In this document: positions 52,682 through 64,000 of the stretch, piece after piece
Layout of the letters: every line of letters begins with the position of its first letter
Position numbering within the stretch: the first letter of the stretch is position 1
NCBI GenBank assembly: GCA_033819885.1
Contig: JAQYUZ010000038.1
Location: 3,735 to 67,734, forward strand
From: Microbotryomycetes sp. JL201
Lineage: Eukaryota; Basidiomycota; Microbotryomycetes
DNA: 64,000 nt
Direction of reading: 5' to 3'
Made by a program: the position numbers and the translations under genes
Notes under the pieces: generated by a model
Databases searched by the model: none
What the model saw: only the letters and a program-made list of their open reading frames with translations
Told to the model about the DNA's origin: nothing

Positions 52682-55600
52682 TCACCAGTCGTCGTCATCG
52701 ACAGGTGCGTGATTGCTCCGGACAACTTCCTCGTCATCGCCCTCGTTTTTGGCCGCCTGGAACAGACGGTCCATGTACGCATCCTGCCTCTGACTGTCGG
52801 TCATGACCTTTTCTCCAATCTGCACAAGCAATCGAACTTTGATCAGCTCGGGCAGAATTCTGAAACGTTGCGTAAATGACCAACCTTTGACCGAGTGCTG
52901 ACGGTTGGTGCAGCTTTCGGTGCTGCCGAGACTTTGATAAAAGCAAATCTCAGCCAAGCTAGACGACGATGACAGCTCGCATCACTGACGAGGTTTCATG
53001 CTCTCGGGCTGTAGGTCAACGAGAGCCAGAGGAACGTCTTGTCCTTGAAGCCAGCCGTCCGCCGACATTGTGGGCGTTTCGACATCACGCGTCGGAACGA
53101 AAATGTCGTCCTGGAAATATTCGGCCTGCGGAATGCCAGTCATTAGCATCGAAAACCGAGCAATGAGGCTCGATAGTCCAACAAGAAAAACTTGAAAGCT
53201 GACCTTTGCTCTGGGCACCGTGAAAGAGACACGCTCGACCGTTGACTGGGTTAATCGAAGCGCGCTGATAATCTCAATACCCTTGACATCATTGCCCTTC
53301 TTTGGCAAGAATGCCCATCCACTTTGCAAGTTGCCGTGCTCGAAATGGGGTAGTTTCGTGAACGTCGCCTTGTTGTCGTGGGTCTGAACTTCGTAAGCGA
53401 GACACGTACGCTCTCCTCGCGAATACAGGAGCAAAATATTGGTGTCGAGGTCGTAGAAAGGAAACAATGGTGCCGGAGAAACGTCTAGCGTATGCGACCC
53501 GATCTGGGATAAATTTGAATCGGTCGCCTCGTAGACGATCACCTCGCGCGAGGCAGACCGAGAAAAGCCCGACGAGAGCACGTGCGTGTCAGAGATCCAA
53601 GTCAAGTGCACCGGTCGGACGGACTGATGTGATGTGCATTCTTGAACCGAAGATGGATCGCGTGGGTCGAGCAGCACAATCTTTTTCTGTTTTGAAGACA
53701 AAACGAGCTTGTCTCCTCTGGGCGACCAAGACGCAGAGATAATCTGGTCGCTCACGCTCGTCAGCAATGTCCGTTGACGATACAGGCTCACTAGGACTCA
53801 CGGATCCCGCGGCAGGCAAATCGACATCTCGCAGCATCGCGCCCGTCGAAACGTTCCACAACCTGAGGGTCGGTTTGCCATGGTCGTCCGAGACGGTCAG
53901 CAGCAGGTCCTTGGCGGCTGGATGCGGCAACAAGGCGTTGATCCGGTCCATTTTGGTATCTGCATATCCATGTCAGCCGTCCTGTTCAACCCCTGACGAA
54001 ATCACGGTACCATGCTTGCCTGTCAGCAACAAGGTCGCGCTGTCTGTGTCTCCTTCAAATCCATTCTGGGAGCCTTCAAAAACTCTAACTTTCGAGTCGT
54101 CACACCCTACAAACACCCTGTGCTCGTTGAAAGGATCCAGTTCAAAGTTGACAATTGTCGCCCCGCAGACGAGGGCCGGGATATTCGTCGGCAATCGACC
54201 CTTTGCAGCTACAGGATGAACGCCGAGTCTTCCGCCGGGCCCCGCCAACGGGAAGAAAAAGAATGATCGATTCGCCTGTGAGCGCTCGACAAGTCAGCTC
54301 TGTCAATACGTCCGCGGATTACTGAGCTTTACTTTGAACATCGGAGCATCAGGGCTCATAGTGGAGCTCAGACCGTGTACATCATGATAGTCTGGTTTAA
54401 GTGGCGTCTTGCCTTCTAGGAACTTGCGCGACCAGGGGGCTCGAGGCGTAACGCTGGGTGAGGCGGAGGTCGGAACGGGCTCGGTTGGCTTGGAGCCGAA
54501 AGGTTCCCCGGAGCCCGTACCGGCGCTACCGGCGCTCTGTGACTTCGCTAATGCAGAATATCCGTTGGTCTCGTGCTTATCGGTTGACAACGTTGGTTTC
54601 GATCGCGAGCCAAAGACTGGTCGAGCTGCGGTCGTGGCCGATTCGGCCGCATTCCCGGACATACCAATCTGCGGGATTGATTCCGTCCGGACAGCCGACT
54701 GAGACATTATTGGCACAGCAGGACTATCGAGCGTAGGCAGTGGCGCTGTTTCCAGCGTAGCCGAAGCACGTGGTGCAGCTTCTGCTGGGACAGCCTTCTC
54801 TGACGTTGATTCTGTGTTGGCCACTGAGGAGATCTCATGCGCTACAGAGGCCTTGGGCACCTGCGTGTTCGGCTTTGACCAGGTTTGCGGCTTTGTGCTA
54901 GGATTCTGCATCAAGAGCTCGCAAACGCCGTCGTTTCCAGCTCGCCATGCCGCTGCATCCTGGGCTGGAGCTATAGATTAGGCTCGTCAGCATCTCTCTG
55001 ACCTATCTGAGGTAGATTGCTAACCTCGGCTGCGAGTTGTCGGATACAAATCGACGTGAAAATCAACGTACTGACGCCGTGGCACCTCGACTGGCACAGG
55101 TACGACAGCTTCAGATGACAGAATCAACAATCGATTGATCTCTGCCTTCATGAGGCTTAACGTTGAAGGCGGCGCGAGTGCGACAGAAGCAATTTGCAAT
55201 GGCACGGCGGCATTGCCTTCGGTGAACGTAGACGGTCCTCCAATCTCGACCCATCGCACCGTCATGTCACCCTGGGTGCAGTATGGAATCAGAGATCATA
55301 GTCCGGTCGATCCAGCATCCACTCACTCTGCCGGCGAGGTAGACTATGCTGCGATCCTGATCGACAACGGGCATGAGTACCCCCATGTTGCTGTCGACGC
55401 GTTGAGTCTTGACAGGGGTTGTCAATTGTCGGCTGTCATACAAGGAGTATTCGCGCTCGCGCATGCGGCTGAACCCAGTCGTCAAAATTTGATGGGACGA
55501 GGCGCCGCCCAGCCAAACGTGACGCGAAGCTTTTACACCTGCATGAATACTCGTGCTCTGATGGAATTTGCGTTAGCCGCCCTTCCCGTGTCCCTACGCT

Positions 55601-56431
55601 GGCTCGCGAACTCACTTGTTCCGCATCGCTTTGGCTCGATCGCACGTCCCAGAGTCGGAGAGTATTGTCCTTACCTGTCGTCGAGACAAGCCTGCCGTCA
55701 TAGCTCCACTGAGAGCTCCAGCACGCTTTTGGCAGGGTCTTTGAATACACGGCGTCCGCAGAGCCGGATTGTACATCCCAAACGCAAACTGTTTCGGAGC
55801 TGGACCCAGCGAATAGTCCATTCGAGGTCGGATGTGTCGCCAGCGTGTCTACGCTTCGATTTCCTGCCATGGATAGGCTGAGCAGGTTTGTCGGCGTGAA
55901 TTGCGAATCGCGGGTCTGTCCCAGCGTCGGCATTTGAACGACTTGGACCTATGAAGGTTCTGAGTTCAGCAAAAGTCTCTCTCAGAGTAGATACATGGTC
56001 TGGTGTACCTTGCCATCGGTTGTCCCCGCCACGATTAGATCATCGAACCGAGATACGTCAAAGGTCGACAACGTCGAAGGCGCGAGCTGAATTGTCGGCG
56101 CTTGATGACCCAGCTTGCCTTGCGGGTCGTACGGAAGGCATACAACGGTGCCTGCATACCACAAACTTGTCAGTGCTACTGATGGGCTCGCTTGCCTTGA
56201 ACGAACCAGCTTGAGTGCCTTGCGCGAGCCAAAACTCGGACGACGTCTTGATCAGGTCTGAAGAGTCTGACGCCGCAGCCGAAGAGACTGGAAGCTCGGA
56301 CCACCAACCGTCCCTCTGTGGTGGTAATTCGTCAACAGGGAATTACAGCGCGGCGGGTTCTTGTCGGGGCTCGCCTTAGGCACGTTCGCCAATGCATTCT
56401 TGAAAGGCGAGACGTAGAATCGCGGAGCCAT
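52682..56431 (-). CDS. CORO7: coronin-7 / POD-1-type double-propeller protein
   Basis: Coronin-7 links actin and Golgi traffic and carries two beta-propellers in tandem. The inferred start at 56431 (MAPRFYVSPFKNALANVPKA) leads to propeller 1 (IQLAPSTLSTFDVSRFDDLI, SVDTLATHPTSNGLFAGSSS, GKDNTLRLWDVRSS, LTTGFSRMREREYSLYD). A Ser/Pro-rich linker of about 200 residues follows. Propeller 2 restarts with the coronin signature GPGGRLGVHPVAAKGRLPTN, then ALLPHPAAKDLLLTVSDDHG, SSGFSRSASREVIVYEATDS and FQDDIFVPTRDVETPTMSAD. The tail is acidic and ends HAPVDDDDW at 52682. Many short introns are inferred, the last about 38 nt. Ordinary fungal Crn1 has one propeller and a coiled coil, so this is the long paralogue. 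Confidence 0.87.
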
Positions 56432-56489
56432 CGCTGAGTTTTGTGCCTGGATATGGACCTCGAGATCAGCACAGCGTCATTAGTGAAGC

Positions 56490-56873
56490 TCAAGCACCGG
56501 TGAATTCGTTGTTCGGGATGTGGGGGGCCCCGTCGTCCAGAATGGCAGGCATGCACAGACCCTGAGATTCTAAATGTATATTGATCGCCTCGCTGAGCGC
56601 GTCTCCAGCAGATGCTCGGTGTCCGTCGACGAGGTCGGAACATGACGACACGCCTGGCCGCAATGTCGTGCAGAGGAACGGCAGGGCACATTGGCTCTTC
56701 AAGATCGACACACAAGCTGAATGAGACAAACCTCACCACCGAATCGAGCCACAAAAGGGGGAAGCTGAGCTCGGGACGCTGGAGCGCTCGAGGGCGCAGT
56801 CACAAAATGCAGATTATCACACAAGCCTTAAGCTCGTTGGACAATGAATCAAGGTTCGGATATTTCGAAACAT
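56490..56873 (-). CDS. tentative small spliced gene
   Basis: A possible first exon (56873-56823) encodes MFRNIRTLIHCPTSLRL with a GTGTGA donor; acceptor GAGCTCAG at 56765 leads to LPPFVARFG. A second intron (GTGAGG to TTGAAG) leads to EPMCPAVPLHDIAARRV. The last part, AINIHLESQGLCMPAILDDG followed by APHIPNNEFTGA and a stop at 56490, reads like a conserved C-terminus. I could not settle the last junction and do not recognise the family; a small mitochondrial protein is one possibility. Confidence 0.3.
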
Positions 56874-57360
56874 GGTACCCTTGTAATTCGAAAAAAAAAG
56901 CAAGGCATAGTGGTGCAGGTCGCCTGTGCTTCAGCTTGCTGCAGCGCTCGGTCACACCGATTTTCATGCCTCGTTATTGTGGCTGAAGTATTCGCGCTGT
57001 ATGCACCTGCAGCTCTGTGGTATTGCTGTTGTTTGCGCGCTTTGAGCTTTCACCGCGCTCAATTCCTCGTGCAGTAACAGGGCCTATTCTTGTAGTGACG
57101 GCACTCTGGCGAATCGTTTCAGCTTTGAGCACTTGGCCTCAGGTCTGGGTGTTTCGTGGTGTAAGGCCTACGCCTCGCTTGGTCATGTTTGGTGACTCTG
57201 GTTCCCTCTGAGTGACGCTGATGACGTTCAAGCCGGACTGGAAGATTCTCGAGCTTAAAAGGAAACTCAATGACATGTAGCGTGGCTTCTGGCGTCAGCA
57301 CCGAGCCAGCTCAGTGGCGGCAGCATTACTTTATGAACGCGCTCGCTAGCGAGCTCAGTG

Positions 57361-58108
57361 TCAGTCGCGCCCGGTGCCCAGGGCAAGCCTTCTCTGGCGA
57401 CGGACGGCCATGTCACCAATGATGAACGAATGTGCGCATGATTTGCTTCGGTTTCGGACAAGAGCAGACAGTCCTAGGAGGTAGTCCAGGTCGGGCTTGA
57501 CATTCCGAAGTGGCCGGAAGGGTGATCCCCCACGAGCCTATCTCTTGCTGACCTTTCAAACGCGCAAAGCCTGTTCCTGACGCTGCTCTAAAGTGCACGC
57601 GTTGGACAGAGTATAAGCAAAGGGGGGAAACGTGAGACCTCGTCCGCGTTCGCGCCACCGTTGATGGCGGCGTTGACACTCGCTGCGGCGAATGAGTGCT
57701 TCCAGCAGCTGTTCGTCGCCATTTGACCTTGGGACAGATACAAAATACTTTCTCTGAAGGCAGACGGCACCGACAAGTTTTGCTCGTGGGTATACTCGTC
57801 CAGAGCGAGCGGCTTGCGAGTGTTCTCCGACGCGGACTTAGCCCTCTCGTGCCTGCGTTGTTTAATTTGCCGTTCACTGCTCTAGATTTGATAGCACTCT
57901 CATTCAGAGAGCAGCTTGACTGCAGAAAATTTGCTCAGTGCGACTGAAAGGCAAACTGATTCTAGGCTCAGTCTTGGGCGAGATTTCAAGCGAAATGACT
58001 TGGGTTTGAGCGCTGTCGGCTCGCCCCGCAGAGCACGCGCTGTTCCGCCTGCTCGTGAGAAATGCGCGAAACTGTTTTTGTGCCTGAGGAACCTGGGAGA
58101 TTTGACAT
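57361..58108 (-). CDS. tentative spliced gene of unknown function
   Basis: The - strand between 57950 and 57680 contains a coding-like stretch without ATG: SSERQIKQRRHERAKSASEN, KPLALDEYTHEQNLSVPSAF and GQMATNSCWKHSFAAASVNA. It would follow an acceptor (ATCTAG near 57885). Downstream, after an intron from about 57640 to 57545, the frame PDLDYLLGLSALVRNRSKSC, AHSFIIGDMAVRRQRRLALG ends at 57361. Upstream, ATG 58108 (MSNLPGSSGTKTVSRISHEQ) could be the first exon. The joins are not proven, and the family is unknown. Confidence 0.3.
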
Positions 58109-59179
58109 TTCAAATTCAGACGCTGGCTTTAAATGTGCATCATAAACAGCCTAGACTTGTGCAAGAATCACAGGTTGTATAATCTACTGCATAGTTTCAG
58201 CCTGCGTGCACGTGCTCACCCCACCACAGAGAAGCTTGATCTGACGCATTGTATTCCGCCATGTATTACCGGCTATCAAAGCAGCGACCAAAAGGGCCGC
58301 GAAACGAATCAAACTATCTCTAGTCGGCAAGCAGCCGAAGGAACGGGAACAAGTGAGACAGGAGATGGGAGCACTCGCACAAGGAGAATCGCGTACACGT
58401 TTGCGAAGCTGATATTTTTTTGCGGTCTCTGGGAATCTTTTTCCGAGCCTGGCGGCTCGTTCGGAAGCTTGGCAGTCCGTAAGAGCCTTGTAGATCTATA
58501 GCACAGCACTCGAAATGTCAGACCTGCAGCCTCCGCGTGTATGCGGCTTCGAGACGCGTTCTTTGATGAGGCCACACTATCGTTGTTGCACGTCCGCGAG
58601 AAAGAATGCCCCTGCCAAGTCGCGGTGCCGTCCAGGTTCCAAAGTCTGTGCTCGTGGCCCAAACAAAGAGGGCGCATATAAATGATTGCATACAGCAAAT
58701 TCAAAGGATTCTATACGACGCGCGCTGCGGTGCAGAGGTATAGCATGCCTGTATGAAGCCGAATGCGAGATCGCCGGCGGCCGTGAGTGACCCACTCGAT
58801 CGGACAGCGTTCGAAAAAGGAACATCATTTCGAACCTAGCTTTGTTTTTTTACTTTGACCCGTACTTTTCGGGAGCGTCTCAGACCAGCGATACGGATAC
58901 GGCTGCGTTGCTCCAATTCTGTGTGCTGTGTGCATCTCGTTCGCCTTCGAGAGGGCATTTCTTAGCCGCCGAGGCGCGCGCGCGCGTGTGCGTAGGAGAG
59001 CCGCAAGCGACACTCGACACCTGGCAGCTCGAGCTGGACGGGCCAGCGACGATCAACAGTCAGCAGGATCTTTCGAAGCTCTGGATACACGCTCCTCGCC
59101 TGTCGTGCTCGTCCTGCCAGCAGACGTCGAGGGTCCGGTCGAAGCGTGAGACGGGGCCCGCTAGATCGGCTCGAGGGGC
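58109..59179. other. long upstream region of the C2H2 gene, nothing recognised
   Basis: About 1.07 kb without a convincing gene. Open frames on both strands (for example + 58842-59225) are compositionally unlike the genes and lack splice support. Part is likely the 5' leader and promoter of the zinc-finger gene, as regulators often have long upstream regions. Confidence 0.4.
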
Positions 59180-61066
59180 ATGTCAGACGACCGACAACAT
59201 GCCGGTCAGCGTCAACAGACGATGACACGACACGTCGCGGGTCAAGACGAGGCGAGTAACAGCTCGAGTGCAGCGCAGCAGCACCAGCCAGCTGCGCCGC
59301 GCGACGTCGGCGCTCCAAACACGCCGCACCAGCACACAGTCACGTCATCGACGACGCTCAAGCCATCACCAGTTCAGTCATCGGTGTTCTCACTGGCGCC
59401 TGAAACACCAGCCAATGGCGCGGCCGGCCTGCGTGGTGCGAGGACGGATCATCCGACGGCGCCTCCAAGCAGCGAAGCCTATCCCCATGCACAGCCAGAC
59501 AGGACACACTATGCGCCGTATCCACCGCCGCCTACGGGCTACTATAGACCAGCGCCGCCTCCAGCCCCACCACAGCACCCAGGGTACGCGCCATACGGAC
59601 ACGCACCGCAGCCTCCGCAACAGTCTGCTTGGACCGCGTATCACAACCAGTCAAGCTACCCTCCCTATCCTCCACCACCACCTCCTCTGCCTCCGCAACA
59701 CGTGCATCATCAGGTGTTTGCAGGCACTTCACCGCAGTATCATATGCCAGTGCTGCCGCCACAGACTTCAGCTGTTGGACACTCGCAAGCGAGCCCTTCG
59801 TTACCTATTCATACGGCCGCGAACGGCTTTTTGTACAGACCCCCCGGAGTGTCGACCGGACCACCTCCGCCACCACCTCCAGGCGTGTACGATTGGTCCT
59901 CACAGCTGCCTCCAATCAGGCTGCATCCCCCTCCAGGTTGGGCATTCTCTCGAAGACACGTCCAACGTCAATTAACGCGCTTTCTCCTCAGGTCCGGTGG
60001 CATCCTCCAGTAACGGCGGACCTCCGGCTCGGCACGGGGAAGGTCCAGACGCGTACAACGGGCATGTCGCACCGCCAGATTGGGGCTTCGATCAGCCTGG
60101 CCCCAACAACAGCGCCTTCTACGGGTCAAGTCACAGCAGCGCAGGCGCTGACAGCAGCAGCAGCAGCAAGGCTCGTGAGCGATATGGAGGTCAGGTGCTA
60201 GGCGCGCCCGACGATCAGGCCCAGTTCCAAGACGGCGTACAAGCTCTCAGCAGCATGTCACGACAGGCCACCGGAGCGGTTGGACCGAGCGGGTCGATAG
60301 AAGACAAGCAGCTGGCAGGTAAAGACGCAGCGACGTCGCCAAAGGGACCCCAATACGTCAAGCCGCCGCCGAGCGACTCTGAAGAAGAAGCGCCTCTCGA
60401 GCCCGGGGCAAAACGGAAACGGAAACGTAGAAGACGAGCGAACGAAGAACCGCGCGACTTTGCCTTCCGCAAATTCACGTGTGAAGTGTGCAAAAAGATG
60501 TTTGCAAGGTGAGCACATTCGTCGCAGAATCGGTCTGGCTCTTTGGCTAATTTCAAATCGGTCGGCAGACCCTCCGCTCTAGCGACACATGAGGTATATC
60601 ATGCTCGTCAGGCTCGAGCATTGTTGACTGACTTCAATACTCACAGCGCTCTCATTCTAAAGAGAAACCACACGTGTGCCCATTCCCGACCTGCGGCCGA
60701 CCATTTGCCGTCCCCTCTAATCTGCGTAGACACCAGCGCGTTTACGTATGTCGTACTTGCGCTTGCGTCTTGAACTCTTTGCTGACTAGCACGCTTGCTC
60801 AGAACCACTACGATCCGAACCTTCCCCTGCCGCCAGACGCGCCTGGTGCTCGCTCCAATGAGTTGCAAGCTACTGCAGCATCAGGGTCTCATTCGGTCGG
60901 GCAACGCTCATCTGAGAGTTCATCGACAAGCACAAGCACCATAGGCGTGCAGACTATGCCGCTGCCCGTCAACTCGGCCTCTGCCGAACAAGTCCAGCAT
61001 CACCCCCCGCCTGACGCGTTCTCGTCCACTCAGGCTGCCTCTTACCCAGCAGTTTCTCAACAATGA
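59180..61066 (+). CDS. C2H2 zinc-finger transcription regulator, Pro/Gln-rich
   Basis: ATG 59180 (MSDDRQHAGQRQQTMTRH). The first exon is Pro/Tyr/Gln-rich with proline runs (PPPPPPLPPQHVHHQ), typical of an activation domain. An intron (GTTGGG to CTCCTCAG) joins GPVASSSNGGPPARHGEG. A basic patch KRKRKRRRRANEEPRD precedes two fingers: FTCEVCKKMFARPSALATHE, then RSHSKEKPHVCPFPTCGRPF and AVPSNLRRHQRVY; introns fall inside both fingers. In finger one the second zinc His is provided by SHSKEKPH-type spacing after splicing. The tail is Ser/Thr-rich, ending ASYPAVSQQ at 61066. The target genes are unknown. Confidence 0.85.
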
Positions 61067-61688
61067 GAAACGTTTGGAATTCTATCGTTGCAATGTTGCT
61101 CGTTTACCCCATCGCGGCCCAGAAGATATGCCGGGCCTCGCGTTCTGCTGTGCATTCCCCTTGATTTTTGCATTTATCATCTACTGTTGAGCTTTTGATT
61201 GACTTTACCCGATCACTCGGCGTCAACTTTATTCACGCGGATGATGGGTTTACAAGGCTTGATCGAGTCTCAACACCATGTCGAAATGTCCCACCGCCAG
61301 AGCTTTGCAAGCGAGGAACAAAGAGTTGAGTTTCACGGTATAATGCCAGTGCACCAGAATACGGCATCGCTCACGGGCACGTCGGCGCATACCCTCGCAG
61401 AAGCGGTGAGCGGATCGCCCGGGCCGCCTTGCCGGGCCACTAGCGTCTCATTTTCGCGAGAAAGAGCATGTGCCGACGACCGGCACAGACTGCTTCACGC
61501 AGCATGCGCATATTTTTAGTGCAAAGCGGAACAAAGGTCCGGAGACTCCGCACTCTCTTGTCTGGTGCTCCTCTATTTGTCGCCTTTTACTCTTCAACTT
61601 CGCATCCGTTTCGCCTGCGGTTATCCGCCGTCCGTCTCACTTTGTTCTGCCCGCATACGAACGATTTTCAGTGGTGGGTAACGTCGAC
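61067..61688. other. intergenic, nothing recognised
   Basis: 622 bp between two + strand genes. No repeat, RNA gene or conserved-looking frame is visible. It should hold the terminator of the C2H2 gene and the permease promoter. Confidence 0.4.
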
Positions 61689-63815
61689 ATGTCGCGTCAA
61701 CTCATCGCAGGCGGTCGCAGTGACGAGTTCGACGTCAAAAAAGATCACGGTGGCGAAGTTAAAGCTCTCGAACATGCACATACGCCAGTTCCTGCTTTCT
61801 GCGACTCTTCCTCAGAAGGTCAGTAGTCATATTAAAGTATCAGAGTCCGTGGCACTCAAACCTTCCGCATGTTACATAGACTCGCACGCGGCAGGCTCGT
61901 CCACTTCAAGTCAATTTTCATGGAAGACATTATTCGGACGAGACGACAACAAAGCATTTTACGATGAAGCGCTGGACAAGTACGGATACGAAGGTGCGAT
62001 CGACCCCGTCGAAGAACGAAAACTGGTTCGCAAAATCGATTGGATCGTGTTACCATGGTGCGTATCCTTTGCATGCGCTTGTTCTCATTATGTGACGACT
62101 CACCATCATGACGTGTGGCGACCTGGATTGGCGCAGCTTGGCAGTGTGTTATGCTTGTAAGCTTTCCTCGTATCTCTCTCGAGTTGGCAAGCTGTTGCCG
62201 CAATGGCCGAAGCGAGCTTACATCTTTTGAACAGTCTACTATATTGACAAGACTACGTTGAGTTATGCCGCAATCTTTGGGATCAAAGAGCCTGCTCCGA
62301 AAGGTCTCGGACTTCATGGCAATCAGTACAGTTTGCTCTCTTCGTCTTTCTACAGTGAGCGGACTAGGTTGCCTTGGCGTTGAAAGAGTGCTGACCTGTT
62401 CAACAGTCGGCTGGCTCGTCTGGGCCGTTCCAACGAATTTGCTGATGCAAAAGTGCCCGACTGCCACATACCTCGGCTTCAATATCTTCTTGTGGGGCGT
62501 TTTTCTCATGGCTCAAGCTTCAGCCAAACGATTCCAAGATTTGCTTGCGTTTCGCATCATTTCTGGCGCCGTCGAAGCGGCCGCCGATCCAGGTTTTATG
62601 CTCATCACGGCGACTTTTTACCGTAAAGAACGAGAGCAGCCATTGCGGATCAGCTTGTGGTATGCAGCGAACGGTGTCGGGGTGGGACTAGGTGGATTGG
62701 CTGGATTCGGCATTGGCCACATCCGTGGAGCTCTTCCGAGTTGGAAATACGAGTGAGCGGCGTAGCGGCTCTGGCAGTGTTCCGGCAACGACTGACACTC
62801 TGTCACGTTGAGATTCCTAATTGTGGGCGCGGTATGCGCTCTGTGGGGCATCGTTCTAGTTTTCGTGTTGCCGTCCGATCCCGCCACAACATGGTGGCTG
62901 TCACGCAAAGAGCGCTTGATGGCAGCAGCACGACTCAGAAGTAACCAAGTCGGCGTCATCCATCGCAAATTCTCCTGGCCTCAAGCAAAAGAGGCTGTGA
63001 CGGACATCAAGTTGTGGCTGTTTCTGCTTCTTGGTTTTGTGGCCAACATCCCAAACGCCGGTATCAGCAACTTTTCCACCCTCATCATTGCTGGACTCGG
63101 TTACGACAAGCTCGAAACGTCCCTGTTAGGTCTCCCCCAAGGCGCGACTGTTTGCTGCTGGATTCTCGGTGGCGCGTGGCTCAACTCTCGACTACCCAAA
63201 AACTCGCGTACGATCGTCTGCATCCTGTTCATGCTCCCGAGTATCGCGGGAGGCCTTGGTTTCTTGCTCGCTCCGAACGATGCATACCTCGGACGGCTCT
63301 TTTGTTTCTGGCTGTGCGGATCGTACCAAACCACGTTTGTGTTGTCCCTCTCGTTGATCACTTCAAACGTCGCTGGCACGACCAAGCGTATGCTTGTTAC
63401 CGCAGCCATCTGGGTGGGTGTTTGCATCGGTAACCTTGTCGGGTAAGTGTTGCGCAAAAGCAGCACTCGCAAGTTTCCGCTCATTTTTCATGGTGGCAGA
63501 CCGTATCTGTACCTCGAGCGACAAGCTCCCAAATATCAGCTCGGAATCGGCTCACTGCTCGTCGCTAATGGTCTGGAAGTCATTGTCATCATCTTGCTGC
63601 GATGGACATTTATTCGCTCGAATCGTCAAAAGGAACAACAGGCGCGGCAAATGATTGCAGACGGCAAGTCTGAAGCTGTGCCGCACGAGAACGAAACTGC
63701 GTTCACGGATCTGACAGACAAGCAGAACCCCAAGTAAGTAGCGCATGGCCATAGTATGACCCAAAGTGTCAAGACTGACAGAGGAGCTTGTTACAGCTTC
63801 CGATATGTGTACTAG
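61689..63815 (+). CDS. MFS permease of the anion:cation symporter (Dal5/TNA1) family
   Basis: This plasma-membrane symporter would import small organic anions such as allantoate, nicotinate, pantothenate or biotin precursors. ATG 61689 (MSRQLIAGGRSDEFDVKKD). The family block EERKLVRKIDWIVLP starts the first helix and continues YYIDKTTLSYAAIFGIKEPA, GLHGNQYSLLSSSFY, then GWLVWAVPTNLLMQKCPTAT. The loop between helices 4 and 5 has AFRIISGAVEAAADPGFMLI and TATFYRKEREQPLRISLWYA. Later are FVANIPNAGISNFSTLIIAG, TSLLGLPQGATVCCWILGGA, IAGGLGFLLAPNDAYLGRLF and NVAGTTKRMLVTAAIWVGVC. About 12 helices; a hydrophilic tail ends NFRYVY at 63815. Seven or so introns. The substrate is not decided. Confidence 0.92.
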
Positions 63816-64000
63816 CTTTCTGTTTTTGGTGTCTTTTGAATAGGATGAATGAAAGTAGTTGTGCTTTATATGATATCTGAAAGCGAGCGGGCACGTGACC
63901 GGGTCTCGCCTCTCTCTTGCCCGCGCACCCGTGCACGAATGTCACTCGTGCGATGGGCGCGTCCCGCGAAACGGAAGAGATGCTTGTTGGACAGACCAGC
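63816..64000. other. right edge, no gene recognised
   Basis: 185 bp of AT-richer then GC-rich sequence after the permease stop. Nothing is identified; a neighbouring gene may start just outside the window. Confidence 0.4.

Noticed and set aside
58842-59225. 127-codon + strand frame upstream of the C2H2 gene
   Set aside because: Start not near a plausible leader, no family likeness, and it overlaps the real ATG in another frame.
1-64000. tRNA, rRNA, CRISPR arrays, LTR or LINE elements
   Set aside because: I looked for B-box-like GGTTCGANNCC, paired short repeats, reverse transcriptase or integrase motifs and long terminal repeats and saw none; a covariance-model scan would be needed to exclude a tRNA fully.

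Overview
The window looks like nuclear chromosomal DNA of a compact, intron-rich fungal genome, most likely a basidiomycete. The evidence is genes split by many short GT-AG introns (mostly 40-100 nt, a few of 33-38 nt), short intergenic gaps, and a typical fungal gene set: a fungal-type Zn2Cys6 regulator, a Dal5/TNA1-type permease, Vts1, Tlg1, Erv25, Slx1. The gene content and base composition would fit a small Pucciniomycotina genome such as a Mixia-like yeast, but that placement is inference.

Layout. 1-2233 is gene-poor: a 297-bp tandem repeat array that runs off the left edge, a GC hairpin, a CTG/CAG-skewed tract and possible decayed coding sequence, so perhaps a subtelomeric or other heterochromatic flank. 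2234-8080 holds VTS1 (mRNA decay), COA6 (cytochrome oxidase copper assembly), a MAT2B-type SDR and the t-SNARE TLG1. 8455-13517 is the cohesin gene SMC1, with three MluI (MCB) boxes in its promoter. 13823-20740 has a putative mitochondrial protein, a coactosin-like actin binder, a family-16 methyltransferase, the structure-specific nuclease SLX1 and a small hypothetical gene. 21029-28255 has DPP III, a PHO13-type phosphatase and two uncharacterised genes. 28789-34418 is a full-size ABCB (MDR/P-glycoprotein) exporter, followed by a low-complexity protein and an XPG/FEN-type nuclease up to 38735. 39443-45630 has a zinc-cluster regulator, two tandem D-2-hydroxyacid dehydrogenases and a divergent aldo-keto reductase, which may be a small redox cluster. 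45678-56431 has two helical orphan genes, BUB3, the ICT1-type rescue factor, ERV25 and a coronin-7 homologue. 56432-59179 contains two tentative small genes. 59180-63815 has a C2H2 regulator and an anion:cation-symporter-type permease.

Most genes are ordinary housekeeping genes. The less ordinary signals are: four introns whose reading frame is best explained by GC-AG boundaries (two in SLX1, one in TLG1, one in a dehydrogenase); introns at equivalent positions in both halves of the ABC transporter; the tandem dehydrogenase pair beside a divergent reductase; the unmatched orphan genes at 45.7-48.8 kb; and the odd left end. I found no tRNA or rRNA gene, CRISPR array, insertion sequence or recognisable retroelement. 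Exon boundaries were worked out by eye from frame, splice consensus and remembered family conservation, so individual junctions may be off.
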